In this document: positions 21,981 through 33,570 of the stretch, in pieces
Numbering within the stretch: position 1 is the stretch's first letter
Layout: each line of letters begins with the position of its first letter
Source: Seison nebaliae
Lineage: Eukaryota; Rotifera; Pararotatoria; Seisonacea; Seisonidae
Assembly: GCA_023231475.1 (NCBI GenBank)
Contig: JALJEE010003057.1
Span: 1 to 64,000, forward strand
DNA length: 64,000 nucleotides
Direction of reading: 5' to 3'
The notes under the pieces: generated by a model
What the model was told of the DNA's origin: nothing
Databases searched by the model: none
The model's input: the letters and a program-made list of their open reading frames with translations, nothing else
Position numbers and translations under genes: made by a program

Positions 21981-22764
21981 GTTTTTCTCCTACTCCAAGT
22001 CATGGAAATTTCACTTTATATTGTCATCATTTATGGAAAATATGAAATTTAATTGTCTTTTTTTTATTCTTCTTCACTTTTTCTTTATCATCAAATTTTA
22101 TTATTCGTCATTCGTTCACGGAATAATACTAGATATAAATTAAAAGCACATTACCGTTAGATATCCGTATTTATTCTTATTAGTTCGATTATTAGAGAGA
22201 AAAAAAACAAAAAAATTTAGTGAAAATATTTATAGATAATTTTGAAAATTAATCATTCTGAAAATTATGAGATAAATTGAATTATATAAGTAATTTCATT
22301 GCTCATATATTTTAGTTTTTAATTTATTTATTAACTTTACCTTAAAATTTTTAAGACTTCTGAAGATAATTTAAGTAGAGAACAGCTGTTTGCAGCTCAA
22401 TTTTCTCATATTAATTGAGGATCCAATGTCGATTAAATAATGTTGAGAGGGAATATATTTATTTATTTATTAGAGCTATATATTATGTAGTATATAAGGA
22501 ATTCTAATCAATAGAAAATGAATTGGAAGAAAGCCTCGAAATTTGAATAAGTAGAAAAAATCTGTTTGGTAGAGAGTGGAAGGAGAAAATTGATATTACG
22601 AATGATTTTTTAAGTAATTGGTCTATGTCTTTCATTTGAAATTATTGGAAAAAAAACTTCTATTTATTCCTACTAAACGTATTGGGTAGTGAATATTTAT
22701 TTATCAATTACAATCCAAATCATTCCCTCCATCATCGTCTTCATATTCGTCTTCGTTCACTTCA
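21981..22764. other. Divergent intergenic region between GH27 and SR-protein genes
   Basis: AT-rich with T-rich runs, no supported coding sequence. It must contain the promoters of two divergently transcribed genes. CAGCTG at 22384-22389 is the only E-box-like site I noticed. Confidence 0.6.
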
Positions 22765-23607
22765 ATGGCACAGGGGAAAGTGTACGTAGGAAATTTGGCA
22801 CCAGATGCAAAGAAGGATGAACTAGAGAGAATTTTCGAAGAATACGGACAATTGACGAATGTATGGGTGGCGAGGAATCCCCCAGGTTTCGCTTTCGTCG
22901 AATTCAAGAATGCAAGAGATGCAGAAGAAGCAGTTAATCGTCTGGATGGAAAGTTTCTCTTCTTCTCCTAAGTGATAATAAACGAAATAATGTAGAGTGT
23001 TGTGTGGAACTCGAGTGAGAATCGAGTTGTCTCACGGACGAACTAGAAGGAAGTATTATCGAAGTCCGGAGAAATCATTAAATTATTATGACGACCACTC
23101 CAATTCATATCAACCGCAACATTATCGGTTAGCCGTCAACGACAATCCAACATTACTTCTATGAAGATCATCGTCATCATCGTCATCATCTTATTACTAT
23201 TATTCATCTATCTATTATTAAATAACTCATTATAATCTTCCTCCTTCCATCTCATCTGCAACCGATCTTCTCATCGTTTCACTGCCACCATCGTCATCAT
23301 CATTATATTCTCATTTTGTCATCGTCGTCATTCATCATCAGCTAACGGACATTTAACGCCTTATCTATTCATCATCGAATCGAGGTTGGTTGATGATGAT
23401 TCATCCTCTTTTACTTCTCAAACTTTAATACAACACTCTTCCCTCTAATCCTCCCCCCACTACTCCTCTAATTGCCCCCTATAAACAATCAAATACTAAT
23501 TTCATTTCAGACGATCAAGACAATCACCACAATATCGGTCCATGAGAAATAGATCACCAAGAGGTAAACCATCTTACGAGCATTATGGAGATCAAAAGTT
23601 AATTTAA
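22765..23607 (+). CDS. SR splicing factor of the SRSF3/SRSF7 type
   Basis: Exons 22765-22952, 22996-23127 and 23511-23607 give 138 residues. The N terminus is an RRM with RNP2 KVYVGNL and RNP1 GFAFVEF preceded by NPPG, the signature of SRSF3/SRSF7 (fly Rbp1/x16). The second exon continues [16 protein letters not shown], the usual end of this RRM. The C terminus has only a short RS-like region ([17 protein letters not shown]), much poorer in RS dipeptides than usual. There is no zinc knuckle, favouring SRSF3 over SRSF7. The 383-nt second intron is the longest intron of this gene and holds TCATCG-type repeats. The last exon is read through to TAA at 23607; a GTAAAC inside it could be an alternative donor. 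Confidence 0.8.
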
Positions 23608-24080
23608 ATATTTTTATTAAAACTAAAATGTTCTCTTTTCATCTTTAAGTCGTCGGAGACATCGTTCTTAAAAGGAAACTTAAAATTCGTGTATTGTATT
23701 CTGACGAAACAGAAAATCGTAATAATTTTGTGAGAATTATTTGAATTTTATTTCACAAAAATAAATTTTTTTACTTTCCATTTCAAATGACATCCATTTC
23801 TGTAGTTTCATTTCTCATTGATGAAGTTGCTTGAATAATTGCAAATTCATAAATCCTGTAGTTTTTATCGAAGGAATTGTTTAATATAAAAAAAACTTAT
23901 TAAATCAAGCCAGTTTATTGAGGGAATTCAAATTGTGCTGACAATTTTTTTTTACAAATTTCTCAATTCTCTCAATTTCAATGAGATTTGTTTCATTGAA
24001 AAATATTGGATTGACAATGTTCATATGTACGGAGATGTTCGAATAAAGAGATATAATTTTAAAAATAAATTTTATTTTTC
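23608..24080. other. Intergenic stretch
   Basis: AT-rich, with T/A homopolymer runs; no supported gene or RNA. It contains the 3' end of the SR gene and the promoter of the next small gene. Confidence 0.5.
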
Positions 24081-24497
24081 ATGCATTCTCCTTTGGCAAA
24101 AATGTCTACGTTGAAGAGTCAATTATTATATCAGAACAATTCAAACAATCTTTTCAATGTGCTTCGTAAGAAATCGTTGAATAATTTAAAAAATCGAAGA
24201 GATCGATTCAAGCAACTGAAAAGAGAATCTCAGTCATTCCAATCAGCGATTGATATTATACTAAATGAAATCAAAACGGACATGAAAGATGATTTCAATA
24301 ATGTTGACAAAAATGTTTATTTATTGATCGAAGAAGAAATGAGAAAAGAATTAGAAAATGAAGTAGAATATTTTTACAATTCCACAAATACCGAATATCC
24401 GGAGTCTTATATAAATGATTTGAATGAAGAATATGAAAAAATCCGTTGTGAAGAAGTTTCAAAAACTTTTTTTCCCATTAATTCTCACGCGGAATAG
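24081..24497 (+). CDS. RPAIN-like (RPA-interacting) N-terminal domain protein, tentative
   Basis: A single-exon ORF of 138 residues; MSTLKSQ at 24102 is an alternative start. The pattern of a basic helix (LFNVLRKKSLNNLKNRRDRF), a central helix (AIDIILNEIK), and then LIEEEMRKELENEVEY followed by an acidic EYEKI helix fits the N-terminal helical region of RPA-interacting protein, which ushers RPA into the nucleus. The C-terminal zinc-binding domain of RPAIN is not present before the stop. Alternatively it is an unrelated charged helical protein. The stop is 5 bp from the stop of the convergent gene. Confidence 0.4.
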   Translation: MHSPLAKMSTLKSQLLYQNNSNNLFNVLRKKSLNNLKNRRDRFKQLKRESQSFQSAIDIILNEIKTDMKDDFNNVDKNVYLLIEEEMRKELENEVEYFYNSTNTEYPESYINDLNEEYEKIRCEEVSKTFFPINSHAE

Positions 24498-24502
24498 ACG
24501 GA

Positions 24503-24772
24503 CTAAAATACGAAATTTATGAAGAAACTGATCGAACAAAGTGATAACGGAATTAATGAATAGACGATGATTAAAATAATTATGCAGATAGTTATCATTA
24601 CGATAACGAATTGATTCTCCTTCACCAAATCTTTTGACCGAAGACGAATTTTCGACAATCTATCATTTTTCTGTTCCATCGTCTCTAAATCTTCCATTTC
24701 TCTACGACTAATTCTCAATAGTGAAATTCTATATTTTCTCGTTCTCAATTCACCATAGGCACTTGAATACAT
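24503..24772 (-). CDS. Small single-pass membrane protein of unknown function
   Basis: An 89-residue single-exon ORF. A basic, helical N-terminal half (ISRREMEDLETMEQKNDRL) is followed by one long hydrophobic segment (VIVMITICIIILIIVY) and a short hydrophobic tail. This looks like a tail-anchored protein with the charged part in the cytosol. No family recognised. Tail-to-tail packing with its neighbour supports it being a gene. Confidence 0.45.
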   Translation of the reverse strand: MYSSAYGELRTRKYRISLLRISRREMEDLETMEQKNDRLSKIRLRSKDLVKENQFVIVMITICIIILIIVYSLIPLSLCSISFFINFVF

Positions 24773-26009
24773 TTTCTATCGTAATAAATTCAAAGTATGT
24801 GCTATGTTTCATTGTTTTTTCTTCGTTAATCAAATGTTAATTACTCGTAGAGGATTATTGTTACATCATAAAAATTTTTCTATTGTCCTTAACAATATAC
24901 TCAAACAATAAAACTTTCTTCTATTTACAATTTTGAAATTTTATTTTTCTTCTATAATTTATCTTTTTATATAAATTCCACATAAATTATTATTGTTCTG
25001 TTGTTTTAAATGTTTAACAATCTCCGTCTACCAATCCAAACTGTAAGACATGAATTGACGTTCTATTAGAAAACTAGACAATTAAATTATTGGAATAACT
25101 AAATTTCAACCAATATGGTATTATATAGCATCATCATAGAAAATTGGGTTTAACACAGTCTCATTGGTTCTATTGCATTTTTGAAAAATGGCACTTCTAC
25201 ATTTCGGAATCAAACGTAAATTATTTTTAATCTGGGTTTGGTTTATTGAAATCATAATCATCAGATTGTTGATGATTCATGGAATCGATGAGATCAATCA
25301 TTTCTACTGCATTTTTACCCTTTTCGTTTTTTTTAATTAGAACATTTATTAATCAGAACAAATTTATTATTTACTCATTATTATTTACACTACTGTTTAA
25401 TCCGATTCAATAGAATATTTTAATATTTTGAATATGAAAACTAACTATTCAGAAAATTGAATGAATTATTAGTTAGAATTATAATTCTAGAATCAATACA
25501 AAGTAATTATTACTAATTCTTTTTAAATTGAAAGCTGATCTATTTGAAATTTTCACTGAAATCACTTTAAGTGTTCGGACAGTTCTCAACCTTCTATTAA
25601 GTGTTCGGACAGTTCTCAACCTGCGTTTTCTATTTTCGGACAGTTCTCAACCTTTTGAGAAAAAGAGGTCAGTTCTCAACCTCCAAACATAATGAAAATT
25701 GAACTGCAAAAATAATAACCGTACATAAAAATCTTCCGGAGGACCGTTATTAATTGATAATCTGATAACTGTTATGTTAGCCACATTATATACTTTATAG
25801 GTTTATCTGGAACAATGAATCACAGGTAAAGATTAAGAAAGAAGTTTAAGCCATCCAATTAATACGTAAATTGAGTTCTATTTGGCACAACTAATCGTTT
25901 TATAAATATTATACAATATATTGACATTGCATTGACATATATTGCAATAAATTTGATTATTGCTGCTAATATTGTTATTCTCTAAATGTTCAACATTAAA
26001 CTACCGTAA
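24773..26009. other. Intergenic stretch with a short tandem repeat cluster
   Basis: AT-rich and without a supported gene. The only structured part is the group of direct repeats at 25574-25682, listed separately. Confidence 0.5.
25574..25682. repeat. Four spaced direct repeats of a 19-bp motif
   Basis: The motif TTCGGACAGTTCTCAACCT occurs exactly at 25574-25592, 25604-25622 and 25635-25653, and in truncated form (GGTCAGTTCTCAACCT) at 25667-25682. Start-to-start spacing is 30-32 bp. The first two copies share a longer flank (TTAAGTG), so they probably arose by local duplication. No coding potential. Confidence 0.9.
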
Positions 26010-26144
26010 ATGTTCAATTTTGAGGATGACGAAGAATGGAGGAGATTTCTATCACGAAATGAATTCCTGCATCGGGAAATATTCTCAACAGTATTTGCAA
26101 CATCTGCATCATCTTCAACTACTTCATTTCAACTATCAGAATAA
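26010..26144 (+). CDS. Short upstream ORF, 44 residues, uncertain
   Basis: ATG to TAA reads MFNFEDDEEWRRFLSRNEFL and then a serine/threonine-rich tail. The acidic-aromatic start looks protein-like. It ends 17 bp before the ATG of the next ORF and is in another frame. I tried joining it to that ORF through GTATTTG...CAG and the frame does not fit. It may be a small gene, an upstream ORF, or part of a wrongly read exon. Confidence 0.25.
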   Translation: MFNFEDDEEWRRFLSRNEFLHREIFSTVFATSASSSTTSFQLSE

Positions 26145-26161
26145 GAAACTTTTTTTTTGAC

Positions 26162-26734
26162 ATGTCGAATAATGATAAAAATATTAAGAGTGGTGAAGAA
26201 AAGAAAGGGGACGACCCTAAGGAAATTCATCATACTCTATCGCCGAACAGCGTCACCATCAAAGTAATGATGGAAGCACTTGATGCTGAATCATCGAACA
26301 ACACTGATACGAAAAATAAACCAACCGATAGAAAGAACAATGGAAAGAACCAAATAAAGAAAAGAGCGAGATCTTCTTTCGAGGGTAGAAGAACGAAAAC
26401 TCCAAGTTCCAAAAGAACTAACATGTCAAATAACAACGGGAATTATCAGAATATGGATTACTTGAGGACACGTACGACCGTTCTTCTTCCAATTCCGAAG
26501 AAAAAAGTGTCCGTTATCGTTAGCGGTTTCACACCTAAAGTGACGTGTTCGGAAACTGAAAACTTCCCGAAGTCACAGAATATAAAAGCAAGTTCAATTG
26601 CAAAAAGAAAAGGTGAAGGTGACGAAGAAAATTATATGTCTGCTATGTTTCACATATCGACTGATTCGACGTATGCTGACAAATTAGCCAACTGTGACAC
26701 TTGGTCGTCATATACATCTTTTAATCGATTCTAG
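26162..26734 (+). CDS. Ser/Lys/Asn-rich orphan protein
   Basis: A 190-codon ORF with a highly charged, low-complexity first half (KKRARSSFEGRRTKTPSSKR could be a nuclear localisation signal) and a short beta-prone stretch (TTVLLPIPKKKVSVIVSGF). No catalytic motif, signal peptide or known domain is visible. Likely an intrinsically disordered nuclear protein if real. Confidence 0.4.
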   Translation: MSNNDKNIKSGEEKKGDDPKEIHHTLSPNSVTIKVMMEALDAESSNNTDTKNKPTDRKNNGKNQIKKRARSSFEGRRTKTPSSKRTNMSNNNGNYQNMDYLRTRTTVLLPIPKKKVSVIVSGFTPKVTCSETENFPKSQNIKASSIAKRKGEGDEENYMSAMFHISTDSTYADKLANCDTWSSYTSFNRF

Positions 26735-27566
26735 GAAGATTCTCCCATTGGAAAATTCCCCATAAAAATTTTAAAAAATTTTTTATTGTCATTTTTTTCA
26801 ATGAATTTTTTTCTTAATCACAAAAAATTGCTAAAAACATGCTCTTTCGAATGTGCTATAAATAAGTGAAAATAGATTCGTATTAGATATAGAATTTTCA
26901 AAAAAAGTAAACTCAATTAGTGAAAAATCTTTTTCTCCCTTTTTGATAACTTTAAGCCACTGCACTTGATAGTTAGCAGTTATAAATTTGAATTTTGATG
27001 ATATTTTTGGGTTCTCTAGAGTAAGTAGATATGATTTAAACAAAAAAATATGAAAATCGGTTCAGTATAACATGATTAATTGCTTGTAGAAAATCGTAAT
27101 ATTTTAGCAAAAATGGTAGATAGGATATTATAGATTCCAGGTTATATTTCTTACAATTTTTTAAATTTTTTTTGTGTTTTTTTCATTATTCTTTTCATTA
27201 TATCCTTTGATAATATTTTAAAGTTTATTGAAGAATTAGGTATTAGAATTACTAGAAATTGTATTAGAAACTAGACGAAGGAATTGTACAAATCATCATT
27301 ATAGATGAGATCAAATTATTGCAATTTTTTATAGTTTCTCATATTTGTTCAAAATATCTGTTTATTTTACAATTATTATTCCCAATGCCTCAAAAGGGGA
27401 ATTGAAGAGCTTATGACTTAATAAGATCAATAAACCGAATATTAATAATTCAGTAAAGATTGAGAAATGAGAAGACGTGTCACAAGTCGTTTAAGCCAAA
27501 GTGACGACTGAACGTTATAGTCAACTTGATTTAACGGTAAAATAATTTCATTATTCCTCGACAATT
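26735..27566. other. Intergenic stretch upstream of E2F7/8
   Basis: AT-rich, no supported gene or RNA. The last 100 bp before 27567 should hold the E2F7/8 promoter; I could not identify a convincing E2F autoregulatory site. Confidence 0.5.
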
Positions 27567-30500
27567 ATGAGCTATGCTGTGGATGGTAAAGAAGATACGG
27601 CGACAGTTGAAGATAATGAGAAATGCTTGAATAAAATCTGCTTGGAGTTTCCCTTTCACTTAAATTTAATGTTTATTCTAACCTAAATAGTTTGATAGAG
27701 TTTCTCTCGTCATCACAAAATGAAGCTCGAATGATCAGCGTTACTGAACTAGTCGAGAATTTGAGTTTTTTTCCCAGTTTTTCTACTTAAAAATTGAATT
27801 TCCCTTATAAAAGAGTCGTCGAAGAGACGTGCTTACGACATTATTAATGTGTTGGAGAGTTTGGAGATAATGGCAAGATTGGAAAAGAATAATTACTATT
27901 ATTTCGGCAGGAAATTTTTACCAAACACTTTATCCAAATTAAAAGTTTTATTTTTCTTAAATTAGTTCTCATCCTAATTTTTTGAATACCTAATTAAGAC
28001 ATTCTGTAAATTGAGTCGATTCAAAGAGTATGCGGTCAAAACTTTAAGGAAATTCAACGACAGTGAATTTACCCCAATTTCCATCATGAAGGAAGTGAAT
28101 GCAGATGACAAGAAAGGAATAATTGAATTACCAGATACATGTACTTTCGATAAGTTTCTTTCTTGTTACTTCTCTAAACTATGAAAAACTTTTGAAGAAA
28201 AAGAAGACGATTTAAATCAGCTTTCAATGGATCTGTTAACAGGAAAGCCGATTCTCCCGAAAATGATGATAATATGGCAGTTGACGAACAAACTGAAGGT
28301 AATTCCGATGGTTTGAATGCTTGTCCTTATGCGCGATCGGATACGATGAATATGAAACAAATGATCTTTACCTCATGTCAATTTAATGTGAATATTCTCA
28401 AACAACTGACTTATGAGAAAGGTTAATATTATTTTAGATTCAAAAATTCAAATTTACAATCGTATTAGGCTATTGTACGTCGACTGATTTCATACAAAAT
28501 TGTTTCCCTCAATTATTCGCTAATATCAACACAGCGAATCGATGTCAATTCAACCGAATTATTTCATCTCAATCTTTCTGGTCTGTATTCGGTTGTGCAT
28601 CCGAAATGGTGAAACTTCAAATTTTGCCATTATTCCAAAATATGGTAGCACACCAAAAATTGTCGCGAACGTTAGAAGAATTATCTCAATTTGAAAATAT
28701 AGTTCAAGTGGATAATCCATCAATTTTGAAAATTCAATTGGCTGAATTGCATCGACTGATGGTGGAGAGTACGGACAAATATTGTGGAGGTTATTTTATA
28801 AATGTTCTGATAGAAATTTCATTGAAGAATCTTCATTCATAAAATTGTTGAAATTTGAAATAGTGAGACCGGATGAGATGTCTTTAGGAATCCTTTCACA
28901 GAAGTTTCTGATGATACTATTGATTGATGATGTAAAGAAATTTGTTGATAAGAAGAAATTGTTCATTTTTTTAAGTTCTCTTCATTTTCTTTTCGGTTCC
29001 ATTTTATTATAATTATTTTTTAAAATTTCTTTTTAAATTCATTATTAAATTTAATTTAAGTTCAATATCGTTGAATTGTAGTTTAATCGTTTCAATTTTA
29101 TCGATTATTTTTTAGATAAAATTCGTCTCGTTGGAAGATTCGGCGAAGATCCTCCTGGGAAAACATGGCGACTTCTGTCGAGAAGATATGTTTATGAAAT
29201 ATAAAAGTTCTCTAATTCTTTCGAAATAAAGAATAAATAAACGAAAATTTTCGTTTATTTTTTTAGCGAAAATTCGACGATTATACGATATTGCGAAAAT
29301 TTTGTCTGCTTTGCGGTTAGTTGAAAGGAAATTTTCCAATGTTTTTGGGAGATACGTTTATACTTACTGCGGACCACCGGTCACTACGTACAACGATTGT
29401 AAATCATCAATCGATTTACTTTATGCAGGTTTTGGAGGTATTTCGTATAAACATTCGATTTTTGATTTGTATCGGAAACATTTCGGTCACTGTTGGTCGA
29501 CGTTGCAATTTGATGAAGATACTGGATGTATTAAATCGTTAGATAATGTAATTGATAAGCAGAATTTGACAAATGGAAATGTTATGCAAAATTCGAGTAG
29601 TATAGTGTTGGAAGATAATGGTATGAACGGAAAGATGATGGTGGTGGATGATAATGAGAAACAAATGGAGACATTGAAAATAATGAATATCGATGATGAG
29701 GGTAATAAGACGGAGGAGATACGACAGTTCCATGGACAATTATTGACGAAGAGAGATGGTAAATTGGTACCAGTGATGATGACAAAACCGATGATGGAAT
29801 CGATGGGAAATGAAGTACAATGGAAACCGTTGCCAATTGGAGATGTATTTGTTGAATGTAATTTATTGAAAAGTAAAGCGAAATTGATCGCTACGTTACC
29901 GGTGGATGGTCTTCCAACTAATATGGATTTTATTTCACTTTTGAATCAAGTCGATTATTATGAGTATCAGATTAGTAAAGGAAGTTTTTGTCTCTTCACT
30001 AAAGACAAACGAACAACTGTAGATTTCGATCAATTGTCAATTGAGATAAATCGTCAACAGAAATGTTATATAAGGAATATAAATGCATTCAAAAAATATC
30101 TTTGTCAAGATAAAGTTCTGAGTAGTGAGAATGCACATTTGAATCGAATAAATCCATTTTCACTGAGAGGATTCTTTATTCAATTTAAAAACATCAAATG
30201 TGCAATTCTCTTCTTTATTTTCGTTCAGAAACATATACGATTAATGCATGTTGGTGGTCAAGTACAAATTCGAGTATTGACAGAAGTGAAAGAAGATTGT
30301 TATGTGGATGTTCCGATGAATAATTATGGATATGATTATCGATCGAATAAACCGGTGAAAAATAATTCGAGAGAACAAGTAAGAGAATGTTCGACAATTT
30401 CCACATCGAAAAATTTGATATTTTCAAAAACTGATAATAATAATTTATCGAGATTGACTTATGAGGATGATGATAAACAAACCTTTCTAGTTAATAAAGC

Positions 30501-33500
30501 GATCGGTGCACCGAAAGATTTCATAAAAACGAATCGTAAACGGAAAATTAAAGATGATTCTGATAATTCGTCAATGAATTTATATCAACAATATTTCCAA
30601 TATCAACAAATGGTTCTCCAACAACAACAACAACAACAATTACCTAATTTGGACGAATTCACATCTCAACAATATCCTCCCATATTTTATCCGTTCGATA
30701 ATGGTGTTCTACCACCAAATCAACAACAACCACAACCACCACCACCACCACCACCAGATACCCAATATCCAATTGGAGGTGATGGTGTTTTTTATCCATC
30801 TAATAATATAAATGCGATGATGGTACAAAACTTCTATCCCCCACCAGATGTTGTTAATCCGATGTGGATAAATCAATCTCAGAAATCAATAGAAAATGAA
30901 CAACAACATGAAATGAGTGATTTGGAAACGATCAATTTCAACAACAATAACAACAATGATACGAAAGGTGAAATGGATGAACAGAATCAGTTTAATAATT
31001 CAAATAATGAAGGAAATAATGAGAATGAACAGACTGAACAAGTTACTCAACAAGAAGATCAACAATACAATTATAATTATTATAATTCTTCCAGTACTTA
31101 TATGAGTTATCCTAAAGTTGAATATCATTATAATTATTATTCTTCATTACCACCACCCACTTCTAATGAGACTTTTGTAATGCCACAATTATGTTCCGAT
31201 GATATGTCACAATTGCCATCAATAACTCATGGAACGAATGGAGAAATGAATCAGATGTTTGGAACACCAACCACAACTCCCTTAATACATCCACAAATTT
31301 CCAATATTCCATTTCAATTCGCACCTCTCTCAACTCAGGAACAGATATTTATGAATAATCTCCCAGGGACTAGTGAAAATTCTTGTTCGAATTTTTATAA
31401 TGTTCATTCGAAAGTATTTGCAGGAATTTCTTATGTTCTTAATCATAACACCACTCGAATAATGTCAATGAATATCACAAATTTAATTCTTCCATCTGAT
31501 TTAATTGGAATTCCCTTATTAACCGGTCATCAACATCATCATCGATGTGATGTCCAAAAATCGAGATCACTCGCCAATGTGCATGTGGGGAGAATTGAGA
31601 ATTTTGGATCGAATCGATATAAACGTCGTTCAGCTTCTATTAATATTGGAGAGTTGACTCGTTTACGTTCACTTAATGATTCAGCTACTAAACCTGATCC
31701 ATTACTCAGACGACATCCATTATTCATTTCTATTCAACTCTCTATTCTAGTCCAAATGTATTATTTGATACATTCTAATTTCTACATTTCATCTTTAAAA
31801 AATCCCTTATCTAAATTATATAATGTTCTTACTTGTTATCAATCGAAATTACAAAAACATTATATTGATCATTTGAAAAAATGTTCGCAGAAAAGTGAAC
31901 AAATGAGTCAAGAACAACAAGAAACTTCTAATCAACATCATCCACAAGAGAAGTTGGAGAAAGAAGATTTTCTATCAACATGTGTCATAAATAAGGAAGT
32001 AGAAGAAGAAATTGATGATGATGAGGATGATGGAACATCTTCGAAATATACAAAACTTTCAACTTGTACAGATGTCGAAAATAAAGGTGAATTATGTCCC
32101 ACTAAATATTTGTGTTCCACTCCAGTTTTGGAATCGATGCCAAAAATTTCGATTGATTTGAATGAATTGAGAAATCAACCGAATGCAAAACAAAGACGTC
32201 GAATCATTTCCATCAAAAAGGAGATTAGACGATATTTGAAATATTATGAGAAATTGTTAGCTGGTGGTAATTTACGTACTAGAAAAATGGGCGTTATTGA
32301 CGCAGCTACCACATTCCATCAAATCGTTAAATTGATCGAAGAGAAGAAAGAGTTAGGAAGTGACGATGAAAATATTGACGAATTACTTTATCGATATTTG
32401 CATTTATCTACAAAATTGTTGAATATAAATGCTGATGTAGATCCATCAAGAAATCGTCAGATCGAACCAGCCGAACGATCGAATGCAATCAATCAAATAT
32501 TGAAACAAAGACATCTTCTAATTCGAGAAATTTGTGATTTGGAGAATTTGAAGAAAGAAGGAATCGATTTATCACCTGAAGCACAACTTTTATATAACGA
32601 CGTGAAATTGTTGGACGAGACGACCATTCAATTAGTTCAATTCTCTTTATTATCTAAACGTTTCTTCTCTGAATCTTCAATGAATGATTCAGCGTCATCT
32701 TCTTCCACATTTGCTGTTAACAATTTTTCCACATTACCATCAGTTAATACTCTGTCGAAAAAACGAGAAGAGAATAAAAAGAATAATGATTATAATCAAT
32801 CCACTAATTCAATATCAAATCAAATGATGATAGGAGAAAGTCGAAATAATCGAACAAATTATAATTTTTATGAAAATTCCAGAAATGATCCTTCAACTCG
32901 ACCCACACAAATTTATAATTATTACACTTCCAATTCGATTTCTCAACATGGAAGAGAGGAAAATACATTAATCAAATCAGAAACGAACAGTCAAATTTTG
33001 GATAATTCTCACAACTTTCGAAACGATGAACAGAATTTGAATAATCAAAAAATCCAAGAAAAATTATCCAATTCTCTCTCTAATCAAAAATTGACGAATA
33101 AAATTTATTATAATATGTCCAATATAGATAAAGATTGTGCGATATTAGCGTCTGGTATCGTCAATTCTTATAACGACAAATATTCATGTTATATTCCAGA
33201 AAATAATCATCTACCTCAACGACAATCAGAATTATCGGAGGAGCAACGGCAAACTTCCTCAAGAAATACGGAAACTATTCCGCCCAATTATACTCCAATT
33301 TATTATCCGATGATGTACAATCGTCCGGCGATGTCCTTCTATGAACCGCAACCACCTCAGGTATCCCAACAAGATTATTATAGTTATATGCACAATCTCG
33401 CATCAAACAAACAAAATAATGTTCCCCATGAGTACATGTCGAAACAAAATCAAGTAGACGATAATAGTCCTGTCGAAATCAGAACACAGAAAGTGGAGAA

Positions 33501-33570
33501 TCAATCAGAAATTATTTTTGAGAAAGAAAAAGTATGTGCTTCGTCAAAAGAATACGCCGAAGAATTTTAA
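27567..33570 (+). CDS. E2F8: Atypical E2F transcriptional repressor (E2F7/E2F8 type) with a very long tail
   Basis: Nine exons (27567-27646, 27691-27764, 27814-27944, 27999-28153, 28198-28421, 28469-28789, 28828-28931, 29116-29206, 29267-33570) give 1827 residues. Two winged-helix domains identify it. The first (about 19-84) has KRRAYDIINVLESLEIMARL and YYYFGR. The second (about 342-430) has SLGILSQKFLMILL, KYKTKIRRLYDIAKILSALR and YVYTYCGP. Tandem domains without a DP-dimerisation or Rb-binding region are unique to E2F7/8, which repress cell-cycle genes and drive endocycles. Domain spacing is unusually wide, about 255 residues. The roughly 1400-residue tail lies in one exon and is Asn/Gln/Pro-rich (poly-Gln near 30617, poly-Pro near 30735), with a helical region near 32180-32680. 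Poly(A) signal at 33647. Confidence 0.85.

Noticed and set aside
22704-22907. 67-codon minus-strand ORF at the start of the SR-protein gene
   Set aside because: Antisense of the RRM exon, whose RNP1 and RNP2 motifs fix the coding strand.
25574-25682. CRISPR-like array
   Set aside because: Eukaryotic context, only four copies, spacers of about 12 bp and partly identical; not a CRISPR.
26010-26734. Joining the 44-codon ORF to the following ORF through a GTATTTG...CAG intron
   Set aside because: The join leads to an in-frame stop before 26162, so the two were listed separately.
29539-32120. Several minus-strand ORFs inside the E2F7/8 last exon
   Set aside because: All overlap a coding exon whose frame is fixed by the E2F domain and stays open for 4.3 kb; they have no motifs.
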